Below are positions 41,169 through 50,108 of a stretch of DNA of 64,000 nucleotides, one piece after another. Position numbers and translations under genes: made by a program. The notes under the pieces are model-generated. The model was not told the DNA's origin and ran no database searches. It was given only the letters and a program-made list of their open reading frames with translations. Source of the stretch: a bacterium (GTDB taxonomy: Bacteria > Vulcanimicrobiota > Xenobia > Xenobiales > JADMJV01); the NCBI GenBank assembly GCA_018266105.1, contig JAFEBA010000035.1, forward strand, positions 1-64,000, given 5' to 3'. The stretch's first letter is position 1, and every line of letters starts with the position of its first letter.

Positions 41169-43478
41169 TCAGGAGTCCAGGGCGGAGAGAGAGTCGCGCA
41201 CCTCGTCGCGCAAAATCAGGGGCTCGATCTGGCGGACCTTCTCCGCCAGCGTGCCGGGAATACCGGGCACAAAGCCAAGTTGTCGCGATACGTCCAGGGT
41301 GCGACGCAAGGCGCGGATCAGGTCGCCGCCTTCCAATCCCGAGGTCTCAATCAACTCCAACCAGGTGCAGCCGTTCGCCCACATGTAGGCCAGCGGAGCG
41401 TAATTGACGACCACCGCACAGGGAACGTCCACACTCTGCTGACGCTGGATCTTCTCCAGATCACCAGCGATGGCCCGGCACTCCTGTAATGCCTGCTGTA
41501 CATAGCGCTTGGGCTTCAGGCGCAGATTCTCCAGCGCCCTGGATTCCTCGTTGACCAGGCAGGTCAGCACGGCCACAATCTCGGTCACTTCCAACGTGTC
41601 CAGCACGCCCGCGAAAATCACCTCGCAAAGCAAAATGGTATTGCTGGCACGAAGGGCGGCGGCCACTTCGCCTTTGTAAGTGGGCTTGTAGTCGTCCAAG
41701 TAATCCAGGCGAGTCAGGACCTTGCACAAAGCCAGAAACTGTCCCCAGTAGGGAGTATCCTTACCCGAACTGCCGGCCCGCTTCAGGAATTGTTCCAGGT
41801 CGCGGCGACGGTACTGTTGCTCGGCGCAGGGGGCCATCTTGGGGCAGCCATTGCACGGAGATTCCTCAATCTTCCGGTGCACGCGCTCGCGATCGGCTTT
41901 CATGCGCAGAATCTCATACTTGACCGAACCGTGCTTGGGAGCCTTAGACAGGCCGTGAATCTGCTTGCGCAGACTCTCGTCTCGCTCGCAGCTCTTCCGA
42001 TAGGCGGACAAATCCCCCAGTTCGCCGGGACAGAGCGGCTTGCTCAGCTCCTCCAGACGTTGCTGGGCATGGCGAAACCCCTGTCCCCCGCCCCGGTGTT
42101 CGGCCAGGAACTTGCCGAACGATTTCTCCACCAGCTCTTTGCAGCTCTCCAACGAATGACGCTGCAGCAGGTTGAGCACCATCCCGTAGCCGGGCCGGAA
42201 ATTGGAATCCAGGGGATCGGCTTCGCTGCGAGCCAACTTGGCCACGGCCGTAACCATCTCCTTAGGATGGTTAACGATCATGACGTAGCCAACCTTGTCC
42301 ATGCCACGCCGACCCGCTCGACCGGACATCTGCAAGAATTCGCTGGCCGTAAGCAGCCGATGACCGTCGCCGGTATACTTAGAAATGCAAGAAATCACGG
42401 TCGCTCGGGCGGGCATATTGATACCGGCCGCCAGCGTCTCGGTCGCGAACACGACCTTGATCAGCCCACGCTGAAAGAGCCGCTCGACCACGCTCTTCCA
42501 GGCCGGCAGCAAACCGGCGTGGTGCACCGCCAGGCCCTCATACAGGGCTCCCAGATGGCCATGGTTTTGCAGGGTCGGGTGCTCTTGCAGCAAGGCCTCG
42601 ATGGCATCCTCACGCTCTTCGCGGACGTCTCGGGTGTCTTTCAGGCGGCCTCGACAGCGGTCCATGGCCAGCTCGCAGCCCTTTCGCGAAAACAAAAAAT
42701 AGATGGCGGGAAGCATATCCTCGCGGTCGAGATCCACCACCACCTCGTCGGGCCGAGGAATCTCCTCGGTTTCAGCTTTGGGTCGGCGGCGGAAGCCTTT
42801 GCGGGCGGTGGGAATGGCGGCCCGCTTCCAACGCTCTTGCAGCTTGCCTTCCTTGTCGAAAAGCAGACCCGAACGGGCTCCCTTAAAGTAGTAATGGCGG
42901 AGCGGCACGGGGCGGTGATTGCTGACCACCAGTTCGGTCGAGCCATGGGTGAACTCGAACCAGGCGCGCAGGTCGTCGGCGTTGGCTACCGTGGCCGAGA
43001 GCGCGATCAACTGAACCTCAGGCGGAGAGTAAATGATGGATTCTTCCCAGACGGTGCCGCGCTCCGGGTCGTTCATGTAGTGGCACTCGTCCAGCACCAC
43101 CGCCTGGACCCCGTAAAGATTGCGCTCCACCTCGCCCAGGCTGGTTCCGTAAAGCATGTTCCGATAGACCTCGGTGGTCATGACCACGACCGGAGCATTT
43201 CGATTGACCGAGACGTCGCCTGTCAACAACCCCACCGCGGCCTCGCCGTACTGCTCGCGAAAATCGTGGAACTTCTGATTGGAAAGCGCCTTCAGCGGGG
43301 TGGTATAAAAACAGCGCCGCTGAGTACTCAGCGCGCGCTGCACGGCGAACTCGGCTACGGCTGTCTTGCCTGAGCCGGTGGGCGCGCACACAATCACGCT
43401 GCGCCCCTGATCAATCGATTGCATTGCCTGGATCTGAAAATCATCCAGGGGAAACTTAAACCAGTCTTGAGGGTTCAC
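41169..43478 (-). CDS. Ski2-like DExH helicase with DSHCT-type C-terminus
   Basis: A 769-residue superfamily 2 helicase. Motif I is APTGSGKTAVAE (32-43), motif II is DECH in VVLDECHYMNDPERGT, motif III is ALSAT, and motif VI is QMSGRAGRRGMDK. The C-terminal 180 residues resemble the DSHCT domain of eukaryotic Ski2/Mtr4 and bacterial HelY. A Cys cluster (PCNGCPKMAPC) in the linker recalls zinc or iron-sulfur sites in related helicases. An RNA-processing or RNA-decay role is likely. It follows smpB with a 4-base overlap, placing it beside tmRNA-based ribosome rescue, a suggestive link to decay of faulty messages. Confidence 0.92.
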   Translation of the reverse strand: MNPQDWFKFPLDDFQIQAMQSIDQGRSVIVCAPTGSGKTAVAEFAVQRALSTQRRCFYTTPLKALSNQKFHDFREQYGEAAVGLLTGDVSVNRNAPVVVMTTEVYRNMLYGTSLGEVERNLYGVQAVVLDECHYMNDPERGTVWEESIIYSPPEVQLIALSATVANADDLRAWFEFTHGSTELVVSNHRPVPLRHYYFKGARSGLLFDKEGKLQERWKRAAIPTARKGFRRRPKAETEEIPRPDEVVVDLDREDMLPAIYFLFSRKGCELAMDRCRGRLKDTRDVREEREDAIEALLQEHPTLQNHGHLGALYEGLAVHHAGLLPAWKSVVERLFQRGLIKVVFATETLAAGINMPARATVISCISKYTGDGHRLLTASEFLQMSGRAGRRGMDKVGYVMIVNHPKEMVTAVAKLARSEADPLDSNFRPGYGMVLNLLQRHSLESCKELVEKSFGKFLAEHRGGGQGFRHAQQRLEELSKPLCPGELGDLSAYRKSCERDESLRKQIHGLSKAPKHGSVKYEILRMKADRERVHRKIEESPCNGCPKMAPCAEQQYRRRDLEQFLKRAGSSGKDTPYWGQFLALCKVLTRLDYLDDYKPTYKGEVAAALRASNTILLCEVIFAGVLDTLEVTEIVAVLTCLVNEESRALENLRLKPKRYVQQALQECRAIAGDLEKIQRQQSVDVPCAVVVNYAPLAYMWANGCTWLELIETSGLEGGDLIRALRRTLDVSRQLGFVPGIPGTLAEKVRQIEPLILRDEVRDSLSALDS

Positions 43479-43972
43479 TCCTGGAACCCGCGCCCTCGCT
43501 GGCTCATCGCGCGCTCGGTCTCGCGTTTGGCGTCTTTGGCGGCGGCGTCGGCCCGCTTGTCGTAAAGTTTCTTACCGCGAGCCACGCCCAGCTCCAACTT
43601 GACCCGCCCGTCCTTAAAGTAAAGCTTGGTAGGAATGAGAGTCAGACCTTTCTCTTCTTGCTTCCCGATCAGTCGGTTGATCTCAGCGCGGTGCAGGAGC
43701 AGTTTGCGCGGGCGCTTGGCTTCATGATTGAGGTAGGAGGCCTTCTCGAAAGGGGTGATGTGCAAGCCGTAGATCCAAAGCTCGTTGCGCACCACCTGAG
43801 CGTGGGCGTCGGACATCTGCACCCGACCGTGACGCAAGGATTTGACCTCGCTGCCCATGAGCACCATGCCGCATTCGAAGGTCTCTAAAATATGGTATTC
43901 GTAATAGGCCCGCCGATTGTCCGTGATGGTTCGGGTGCCTTTGCGTGGAAAATCGGAGGGTTTGTTGCTCAT
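43475..43972 (-). CDS. smpB: SsrA-binding protein SmpB
   Basis: A 165-residue SmpB, slightly longer than typical because of a charged tail. Diagnostic features are NRRAYYEYHILETFECGMVL near the start, GSEVKSLRHGRV, and the basic tail KKLYDKRADAAAKDAKRE that enters the ribosomal A site. It partners tmRNA to release stalled ribosomes. It overlaps both neighbours by 4 bases (M32 carboxypeptidase upstream, Ski2-like helicase downstream), so the three form a coupled operon. The ssrA gene itself is not visible in this window. Confidence 0.97.
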   Translation of the reverse strand: MSNKPSDFPRKGTRTITDNRRAYYEYHILETFECGMVLMGSEVKSLRHGRVQMSDAHAQVVRNELWIYGLHITPFEKASYLNHEAKRPRKLLLHRAEINRLIGKQEEKGLTLIPTKLYFKDGRVKLELGVARGKKLYDKRADAAAKDAKRETERAMSQRGRGFQE

Positions 43973-45471
43973 GGTCTTTGGATTTCGTTAAGCTTGGAAA
44001 ACTTGTCCCAAAGGTAATCAACAAAAGGACGATGGTCAAGTTCCTCACCGCCGGTGGCTTCGAAGAGGGCTTCTTCGGGTGAGACCGAGCTGGCGTATCG
44101 ATGCAGATTATGCCTCAACCACCCGAGCAGAGGGGCATGATTGCCGGCCTCCGTTTGACGATCCAAATCCGGCAGGTCGGTTCGAATCTTGCGCCACAGC
44201 TGAGCTGCCACCACATTGCCGATGGAGTAAGTGGGGAAATACCCGATCAGGCCATCTGACCAGTGGATGTCCTGCAGGCAGCCCAGGCTATCATTGGGCG
44301 GGGTGATTCCCAGAGTCTTTTGCATCTTCTCGTTCCAGGCCTGTGGCAGGTCAGCCGGGTCCAGAGCCCGGGTGATCATGTCCCGCTCCAGCTCATAACG
44401 CATCACCACATGCAGAGTATAGGTGACCTCATCGGCTTCAACGCGAATGAAAGAAGGCTCAACGTAGTTGACAGCCCGATACATATCCTCGGGACTGTAG
44501 CCCCAGAGCTGCTCCGGAAACAGACTGCGCATCTTGGGGAAGTGGGCTTTCCAGAAAGGCAACGAGCGGCCCACAAAGTTTTCCCACATGCGCGACTGGC
44601 TCTCGTGGATGCCCAGCGAACAGCCACCGGCCAGCGGGGTGGAGTTCCACTCCCGAGGTGAGCCCTGTTCGTAGAGGCCGTGGCCCCCCTCATGCAAGGA
44701 GCCAAAAATCGACATCGTAACCAGCCACTCGTCCAGTCGGTCGGTCATGCGCACATCGGAACTGGTTGAGGAGGAGCAAAACGGGTGAGCCGACTGATCC
44801 AGGCGTCCCCGTTCGAAATCGAAACCGATGCTCTCCAGCAGATAGCGCGAGAACTCGTGCTGCCCCTGAAAAGGAAAGGCTTGCTGCAAGATTCTACGCG
44901 GCAGCGGCGGGGAGGCCGCGATGGCCTGCACCAACTGGACCAGCGAGGGCAAAATCCCACCAAAGAGGGCGTCGATTTTGGCCGTGGTCATTCCAGGCTC
45001 ATACTCATCGATCAGAGCATCGTAGGGATGCTGAGCGTACCCCTTGTGTTCGGCCACCTCACGGGTGAGGTCAAAAACCCGTCGCAGATGCGGCAGAAAG
45101 TGAGCGAAAGAGTTGGTCTTCTTGGCCTCTACCCAGGCTTCCACGGCCAGAGCCGTGGCTCGCGCCCGCTCTTCCACCAGGCGGGAAGGAAGCTTGGCAG
45201 CCAGATCATAGGCCCGCCGGGCCGAGCGAAGATAGCGCCGGTCGATGTCCTCGCCAGCCGCCTCTTCAGCTTCTTCCAGCGTCGATTTGAAGTGAGGGTC
45301 GGTCAGCATGCCGTGACAGACTTTCTCCAGAGCCGCAATCTGGTCGGCGCGAGCCGATGCGCCACCGCCGGGCATCAACACTTGCTGGTCCCAGTAGAGC
45401 AGACTACGCACCGAATAAAGGTTCCAAATGGGACTGCACAGTTCTTTGAATCGGGTAATGGCTTCAGACAT
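43969..45471 (-). CDS. M32 (Taq-type) metallocarboxypeptidase
   Basis: The ATG at 45471 follows AAAGGAGG, giving 500 residues; another ATG six codons upstream has no ribosome site. All family M32 landmarks are present in order: HPFCSSSTSSDVRMT, the zinc site HEGGH at 260-264, GIHESQSR with the third-ligand Glu, IRVEADE and CLQDIHWSDG. The enzyme removes C-terminal residues (except Pro) from peptides in the cytosol. Its stop overlaps the smpB start. The upstream divergent region to aroF contains a 16-bp palindrome. Confidence 0.96.
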   Translation of the reverse strand: MSEAITRFKELCSPIWNLYSVRSLLYWDQQVLMPGGGASARADQIAALEKVCHGMLTDPHFKSTLEEAEEAAGEDIDRRYLRSARRAYDLAAKLPSRLVEERARATALAVEAWVEAKKTNSFAHFLPHLRRVFDLTREVAEHKGYAQHPYDALIDEYEPGMTTAKIDALFGGILPSLVQLVQAIAASPPLPRRILQQAFPFQGQHEFSRYLLESIGFDFERGRLDQSAHPFCSSSTSSDVRMTDRLDEWLVTMSIFGSLHEGGHGLYEQGSPREWNSTPLAGGCSLGIHESQSRMWENFVGRSLPFWKAHFPKMRSLFPEQLWGYSPEDMYRAVNYVEPSFIRVEADEVTYTLHVVMRYELERDMITRALDPADLPQAWNEKMQKTLGITPPNDSLGCLQDIHWSDGLIGYFPTYSIGNVVAAQLWRKIRTDLPDLDRQTEAGNHAPLLGWLRHNLHRYASSVSPEEALFEATGGEELDHRPFVDYLWDKFSKLNEIQRP

Positions 45472-45492
45472 AGTCGCCTCCTTTATCAATTC

Positions 45493-45508
45493 GCAGGGCT
45501 AGCCCTGC
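45493..45508. promoter_or_regulatory. 16-bp perfect palindrome between divergent genes
   Basis: GCAGGGCTAGCCCTGC reads identically on both strands and lies centrally in the 57-base gap between the M32 carboxypeptidase and aroF starts. A second, shorter palindrome (CCCTGCCAGGG, 45503-45513) overlaps it. It could bind a dimeric repressor serving both promoters; alternatively, it is just a hairpin in the aroF leader. Confidence 0.4.
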
Positions 45509-45528
45509 CAGGGTCAGAAGGCCCGACC

Positions 45529-46668
45529 ATGATCATCGAATTAGAAAAGGGCTTTCCGGAAACGGTCGCCCGCATTCAAAAGCTGGCCGCCCAGTCCGGC
45601 AATTCTCTCGAAACTATCCACGGCGGCGAAATCTACGACACTCTGCACTGCCTGGGCGACACCCGCCAACTGGCCACGCACATCGATTACATCGCCAATC
45701 TTCCGGGCGTGGAGCGCGTCTGGCGCATTTCCTCAAGCTACAAGAATATCGCCAAAGTGGTCTCAGATGAGAACCGCCAGAAGGTCAATCGCGCCCGCCG
45801 GTCCGTGGAGGTCAGCGGTAAGGACGGCAAGATTCGCAAATTCGGCGCGGGCAAGCATGTTTTCGTGGTCGGTCCCGACTCCGTGCAAACCCGGGAACAA
45901 ACCGCCATCCAGGCCAAACGCATCGCTGAAATCGGCGACCGCCTGGGGGTTCGCGACCGCATCATCTTCCGGGCCGGTGCCTACAAGCCGCGCACCCGCC
46001 CCACCGATTTCCGGGGCCTGGGCCTGGAGGCCATCGACATTCTAGACGAGGTCCGCGAAACCACCGGGCTGCCCTACGTCACCGAAATCATGGACCATAC
46101 CCTGGCGGAAATCCTGGCGCCACGAGTCGACATGTTCCAGATCGGCACCCGCAACGCGCAGGACTTCAAGTTGCTGGAAGCGGTGGGTCGACACGGCAAG
46201 CCTGTCATTCTTAAACGGGGCTTCGGCAATGACGCCACCGAGTGGTTTAACGCCGCCGAATACATCGCTATCCAGGGCAATCTGGATATCATTCTGTGCG
46301 AGCGCGGCGTCAAAACCATGTTCTGCAAGGATGGCTACAATCGCTACACTCCGGACTTCAACGTCATCCGCTACGCCCAGGAGAAAACCATTCTGCCGGT
46401 GGTGTTCGACCCCAGCCACGCGGCCGGCGACGATCGCCTGGTTTCGGAGAATTTCCTGGCCAGCCTGGCCTACCGGGCCGACGGCACCTTGACCGAGGTG
46501 ATTCACAGCGAAGACTTCCGCGGCGAGCAGCAGTGCGACGCCCGTCAGGCGCTGCATCTCGATCTGTTCGAAAAACTGGTAGAAGCCACCCTGCAATGGG
46601 AAGAGCGGATCGCTCCCTTGCAGAGTCACATCGAAGGCTACTTCGAGTCGCGCAAAGCCGGTAAATGA
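45529..46668 (+). CDS. aroF: DAHP synthase, AroF/KDSA type
   Basis: The ATG at 45529, 8 bases after AGAAGG, gives 379 residues. An N-terminal ferredoxin-like regulatory domain (about 1-90) is followed by the catalytic barrel of the Ibeta DAHP/KDO8P synthases: FVVGPDSVQTREQ, FRAGAYKPRTRPTDFRG, MFQIGTRNAQDF, KPVILKRGF and PVVFDPSHAAGDD. It condenses phosphoenolpyruvate with erythrose-4-phosphate, the first step of aromatic amino-acid synthesis. The N-terminal extension is typical of the allosteric form. The stop overlaps an ATG of the following membrane gene. Confidence 0.94.
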   Translation: MIIELEKGFPETVARIQKLAAQSGNSLETIHGGEIYDTLHCLGDTRQLATHIDYIANLPGVERVWRISSSYKNIAKVVSDENRQKVNRARRSVEVSGKDGKIRKFGAGKHVFVVGPDSVQTREQTAIQAKRIAEIGDRLGVRDRIIFRAGAYKPRTRPTDFRGLGLEAIDILDEVRETTGLPYVTEIMDHTLAEILAPRVDMFQIGTRNAQDFKLLEAVGRHGKPVILKRGFGNDATEWFNAAEYIAIQGNLDIILCERGVKTMFCKDGYNRYTPDFNVIRYAQEKTILPVVFDPSHAAGDDRLVSENFLASLAYRADGTLTEVIHSEDFRGEQQCDARQALHLDLFEKLVEATLQWEERIAPLQSHIEGYFESRKAGK

Positions 46669-46682
46669 AGCCAGGAGCGCTG

Positions 46683-49448
46683 ATGTCGCCCCTTTTCCTG
46701 CTGTTCCTGCTGTCAGGTTTCAGCGGCCTCGTATTCGAGGTGCTCTGGGTGCGCATCGCCGCTCTGGCTTTAGGAGCCACGGTCTACGCAGTCTCCACGG
46801 TGGTGGCCAGCTTCATGATCGGCCTGGCCCTGGGCGGTTGGCTGGCTTCGCGCCAGGCAGACGGCCGTCAGTTAGGAGTTCGGGCCTACGCCCTGATCGA
46901 GTTGGGCATCGCCTGCAGCGCGCTGCTGGCCACCTGGTGCTTGCGCCAATTGCCTCACTGGCCGCTCTCACCCGCCCAGATGATCTGTCTGGCCAGCCTG
47001 GCCTTGCTGCTTCCCTGCACCCTGATGGGGGCCACCATCCCGGTTCTCAGCCGGGCCGTCTTCGATCCGGCCAAACCCAGCCGAATGGTGGGCTGGCTCT
47101 ATGGCGCCAATACTCTGGGGGCCATGCTGGGCGCCTTCAGCACCGACATTCTGCTGGTGCCCAACCTGGGCGTCTGGAACAGCTCCAAGTTGGCGGCCTG
47201 TCTCAATCTGACCGCCGGACTGGTGGGTCTCACCCTGAAGCCCGGTACAGCCCCGCCCAAAGCCAGATCCACCGTTCATTCCAAAGGCCTCAATCGTCTT
47301 TACCTGGCCTACGCTCTGAACGGGGCCACCGCCCTGGCTCTGCAGACCGTCTGGGTGCGCCTGCTGGGGGTGGCGGTGCAGGCCAAAATCTGGGTTTTCA
47401 GCCTCATTCTGGCGACATTTCTCGGCTGCCTGGCCATCGGTAGTTGGGTCGGCTCCCTAATCTCCACTCGGGTGGTACAGCCGCGGCGCTATGTGAGCGG
47501 GCTTTTCATGGCCATCGGTCTTTCCAGTCTGGCCGGCTCGCTGGCTGTGGCTTATCTGGAGCCCTACCTCTTCCGGCCTCCGCTGGCCCAGCTGCTTTGG
47601 ATGCTGGTCAAACCGATGGGCCCGGAGGTCGGCTGGGGAGTGATTCTCTGCCTGGCCCGTTCGCTGGTACTGTTCGCCTTGCCCGTTTTCCTTATGGGCC
47701 TGGCGTTTCCGCTGGTGTGCGCGGCCGCCCTGGAAGAATCCGACGGTATCAGTGAACCCATTGGCCGTCTTTACACCTTCAACACTCTGGGCGCGGTGGT
47801 CGGCTCCCTGGTGGCCGGGTTCGCGCTGCTGCCCTGGTTGGGAGTGCAGCGTTCACTGGTGATTCTGTGCTTTCTGAATCTGGTATCGGCGGCCCTGATT
47901 CACTGGCGCGGGCGCTTGCTGGTGGGTGCGGCTCTGCTTTGCGCCCTCTACGCCGGCTTGCCAGCCGACTGGCTGATCCGGCGTTTTCACCTGCCCACCT
48001 ATGCCCGCTACTATGGCGTCCGGCCCGAGGAAGTAGTGGAATTTCACGAGGACCTGTATGGAACTGTAGCGGTGGCCGTGGGCACAGACCACGGAAGCCT
48101 GCTGCTGGTGAACGGGACCATGATGATGGGCTCTGGCATGGGCGGGCGGCGCTACTCCCGACTGATGGCGCACCTTCCTCTCACCCTCCACCCGGCACCC
48201 AAGAAGATGCTGGTGATCTGCTTTGGTCTGGGTATGACCTTTGGCGCGGCCAGTCTGCACGACGAGCTGGAAAGCCTGCGCTGCGTGGAGCTATCCCCCT
48301 CGGTGCTCAAAGTGGGCCACTATTTCAAGCAGTTCAACGAGAATGTGCTGGAACGAATCGATCAACGCGTGGCCGTCAGCCTGGCCGATGGGCGAAACTT
48401 TCAGTTGCGCTCCCAGGACCGTTACGACGTCATTACTTTCGAGCCACCTCCACCGGACCAACCTGGGGTCGTCAATCTCTACTCTTACGATTACTATAAG
48501 CTTTGCCGTGACCACCTGACCCCCAACGGCATGATCTGCCAGTGGCTGCCCATCAAGCAGTTCTCCGAACCCACCGCTCGGCGCATGGTCAAAAGCTTTG
48601 TGGAGGTCTTCCCCTATTCCACTTTGTGGGAAGGAAGCGTTGACGACTATCTGATCATCGGCAGCCAGCAGCCCATTCATGTTGACGCCGAGAGGTTACG
48701 TCAGTTTGGTAATCGTTTCCAGCCTCAGCTACGTGAAATCGGTATCGGGGGAGTGTACGACCTTCTGGCCGCCTTTAAAAACGGCCCTCAGGGATTGGCC
48801 CTCTACTCATCCGGGGTGAAGGTGATTTCCGATGATGATCCGGCTCTAGAATACGCCCCCAGCGTCTACCCCGCCGTGGACGAGATGCGGGCCAGCAATC
48901 TGAGTGAACTGACCACAACCGTATCTGGCCTGACTCCAACCGACCTGGCTCAGATCGCCGAGCGTGTAGGCGCTCTGCAGAGCCTGCAGGACTACACCCG
49001 ACGAGAATCGCCCGCTGGCGATGCCACTTCCACCTACCTGCTGGAGTACGTCTGGGCTCGTCACAGTCAGCGAGTCTTTCCGAACAACCCCTATGTCCAG
49101 GACGTGCTGGGATGCAGCCAGGAAAAGATCATCAGCCTGAGGCGACGGATGGATCGAAGGCCAGAAACACGCGAGGACCTGGCCTTTGAGCTGCTCCTCT
49201 CCGGCGACGCGCCAGCCTGTCGCAAAGAGATTGAGCTACTGCGCAGAGAATTCCCCGACCGCCCGCTGGCCTACTTCCTGGAGGGGCTGTTGGCCAGCGA
49301 GAAGCAGGACGCAGCCTCCGCACGGACCGCTTTTCAAGCGGGCCTGGAGCGTCTGCGCGATCCTAAGGTGGAGCAATTTGTGCGCACTCTGATGGCAGAT
49401 AAACGATTTCCACAACTCGGTCCGTCTCGTCCCCAGCCAGCTCCTTAA
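46683..49448 (+). CDS. Membrane spermidine synthase-like protein, TPR-like tail
   Basis: ATG 46683, 7 bases after AGGAG, gives 921 residues; ATG 46665, overlapping the aroF stop in ATGA, would add six. About 12 transmembrane helices fill residues 1-430 (FLLSGFSGLVFEVLWVR start typical of membrane-fused polyamine aminopropyltransferases). A Rossmann domain follows (about 440-650) with ICFGLGMTFGAA, a CVELSPSV acidic strand and LADGRNF. The last 150 residues are helical and TPR-like. The strict catalytic Asp motifs of SpeE (GGGDG, DxxDP) are altered (CFGLGMT, EPPPP), so spermidine synthesis is doubtful; the real substrate is unknown. Confidence 0.83.
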   Translation: MSPLFLLFLLSGFSGLVFEVLWVRIAALALGATVYAVSTVVASFMIGLALGGWLASRQADGRQLGVRAYALIELGIACSALLATWCLRQLPHWPLSPAQMICLASLALLLPCTLMGATIPVLSRAVFDPAKPSRMVGWLYGANTLGAMLGAFSTDILLVPNLGVWNSSKLAACLNLTAGLVGLTLKPGTAPPKARSTVHSKGLNRLYLAYALNGATALALQTVWVRLLGVAVQAKIWVFSLILATFLGCLAIGSWVGSLISTRVVQPRRYVSGLFMAIGLSSLAGSLAVAYLEPYLFRPPLAQLLWMLVKPMGPEVGWGVILCLARSLVLFALPVFLMGLAFPLVCAAALEESDGISEPIGRLYTFNTLGAVVGSLVAGFALLPWLGVQRSLVILCFLNLVSAALIHWRGRLLVGAALLCALYAGLPADWLIRRFHLPTYARYYGVRPEEVVEFHEDLYGTVAVAVGTDHGSLLLVNGTMMMGSGMGGRRYSRLMAHLPLTLHPAPKKMLVICFGLGMTFGAASLHDELESLRCVELSPSVLKVGHYFKQFNENVLERIDQRVAVSLADGRNFQLRSQDRYDVITFEPPPPDQPGVVNLYSYDYYKLCRDHLTPNGMICQWLPIKQFSEPTARRMVKSFVEVFPYSTLWEGSVDDYLIIGSQQPIHVDAERLRQFGNRFQPQLREIGIGGVYDLLAAFKNGPQGLALYSSGVKVISDDDPALEYAPSVYPAVDEMRASNLSELTTTVSGLTPTDLAQIAERVGALQSLQDYTRRESPAGDATSTYLLEYVWARHSQRVFPNNPYVQDVLGCSQEKIISLRRRMDRRPETREDLAFELLLSGDAPACRKEIELLRREFPDRPLAYFLEGLLASEKQDAASARTAFQAGLERLRDPKVEQFVRTLMADKRFPQLGPSRPQPAP

Positions 49449-50010
49449 TCCGGCAACCGGCCGCCTGCGTCAGGAGCCGAGCGGCGGGCAACTGACCAGC
49501 CTCCAACAAGGTTAGCATTCGACCGTGTCTTTTCAGGTCCGGCAGAATGGCGCGCAAAGGGTCCAGCCCGTCCGCGCCCCCCAGCACCGTGGCCTCACCT
49601 TCCGCTCGTAAATAGTCCTGATCGAGACTGGCTCGCGAGCCGAGCGGGACGTGAGGCAAATAAGCCAGAATCAGATCGAATCGGCCAGATAGTTGTGCCA
49701 TCCAGTCCGAACGCCGCACCTGAAAAGAATAGCGCTGGGCGTTGATACGGGCATACTCCAGAGCGCGCAGGTCCCGGTCGCTGGCGACCACCCTCGCGTC
49801 GGGTAAACGCTGCTTGACAGCCGCTGCCAGAGCGCCACATCCACAGCCCAGGTCGAGGATGCGCGTGGGCCGGCCCAGTTCAACATCCAGCAGGACCTCA
49901 GCTCGGGGACGAGGCACGAACACTGCCGGGCCGATGGCCAGTTGCAACCCGCAAAACTCGACCTGACCCAGGATATGAGCCAGCGGCTCACCCTTTTCAC
50001 GACGAGCCAC
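49363..50010 (-). CDS. PrmC/HemK-related methyltransferase
   Basis: From GTG 50010 the product is 215 residues, but coding sequence clearly extends upstream: 34 further in-frame codons to about 50112 read IDLVQRLRRAGCVWAEEEA and so on, matching the helical N-terminal domain of PrmC, yet contain no ATG, GTG or TTG. The SAM domain has ILDLGCGCGALA and the acidic DRD strand end. The NPPY catalytic motif of PrmC is replaced by AYLPHVP, as in the PrmC-related group of unknown substrate, with the family's GGADGLDPLR following. It probably methylates a protein side chain other than release-factor Gln. It overlaps the convergent gene by 86 bases. Confidence 0.82.
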   Translation of the reverse strand: MARREKGEPLAHILGQVEFCGLQLAIGPAVFVPRPRAEVLLDVELGRPTRILDLGCGCGALAAAVKQRLPDARVVASDRDLRALEYARINAQRYSFQVRRSDWMAQLSGRFDLILAYLPHVPLGSRASLDQDYLRAEGEATVLGGADGLDPLRAILPDLKRHGRMLTLLEAGQLPAARLLTQAAGCRIKELAGDETDRVVEIVYLPSECAQIAPP

Positions 50011-50108
50011 GGCCGTTTCCAGTCGATCAGCGGGCAGGGTTCGCAGCAGGGCCTCCGCTTCTTCTTCGGCCCAGACACAACCCGCGCGCCGCAGACGCTG
50101 GACGAGGT

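Noticed and set aside
41790..43373. Long plus-strand frame opposite the Ski2-like helicase
   Set aside because: No recognisable domains; helicase motifs I-VI are on the minus strand.
44785..45528. N-terminal extension of aroF to 44785
   Set aside because: It runs opposite the M32 carboxypeptidase gene; ATG 45529 has a ribosome site and matches the family start.
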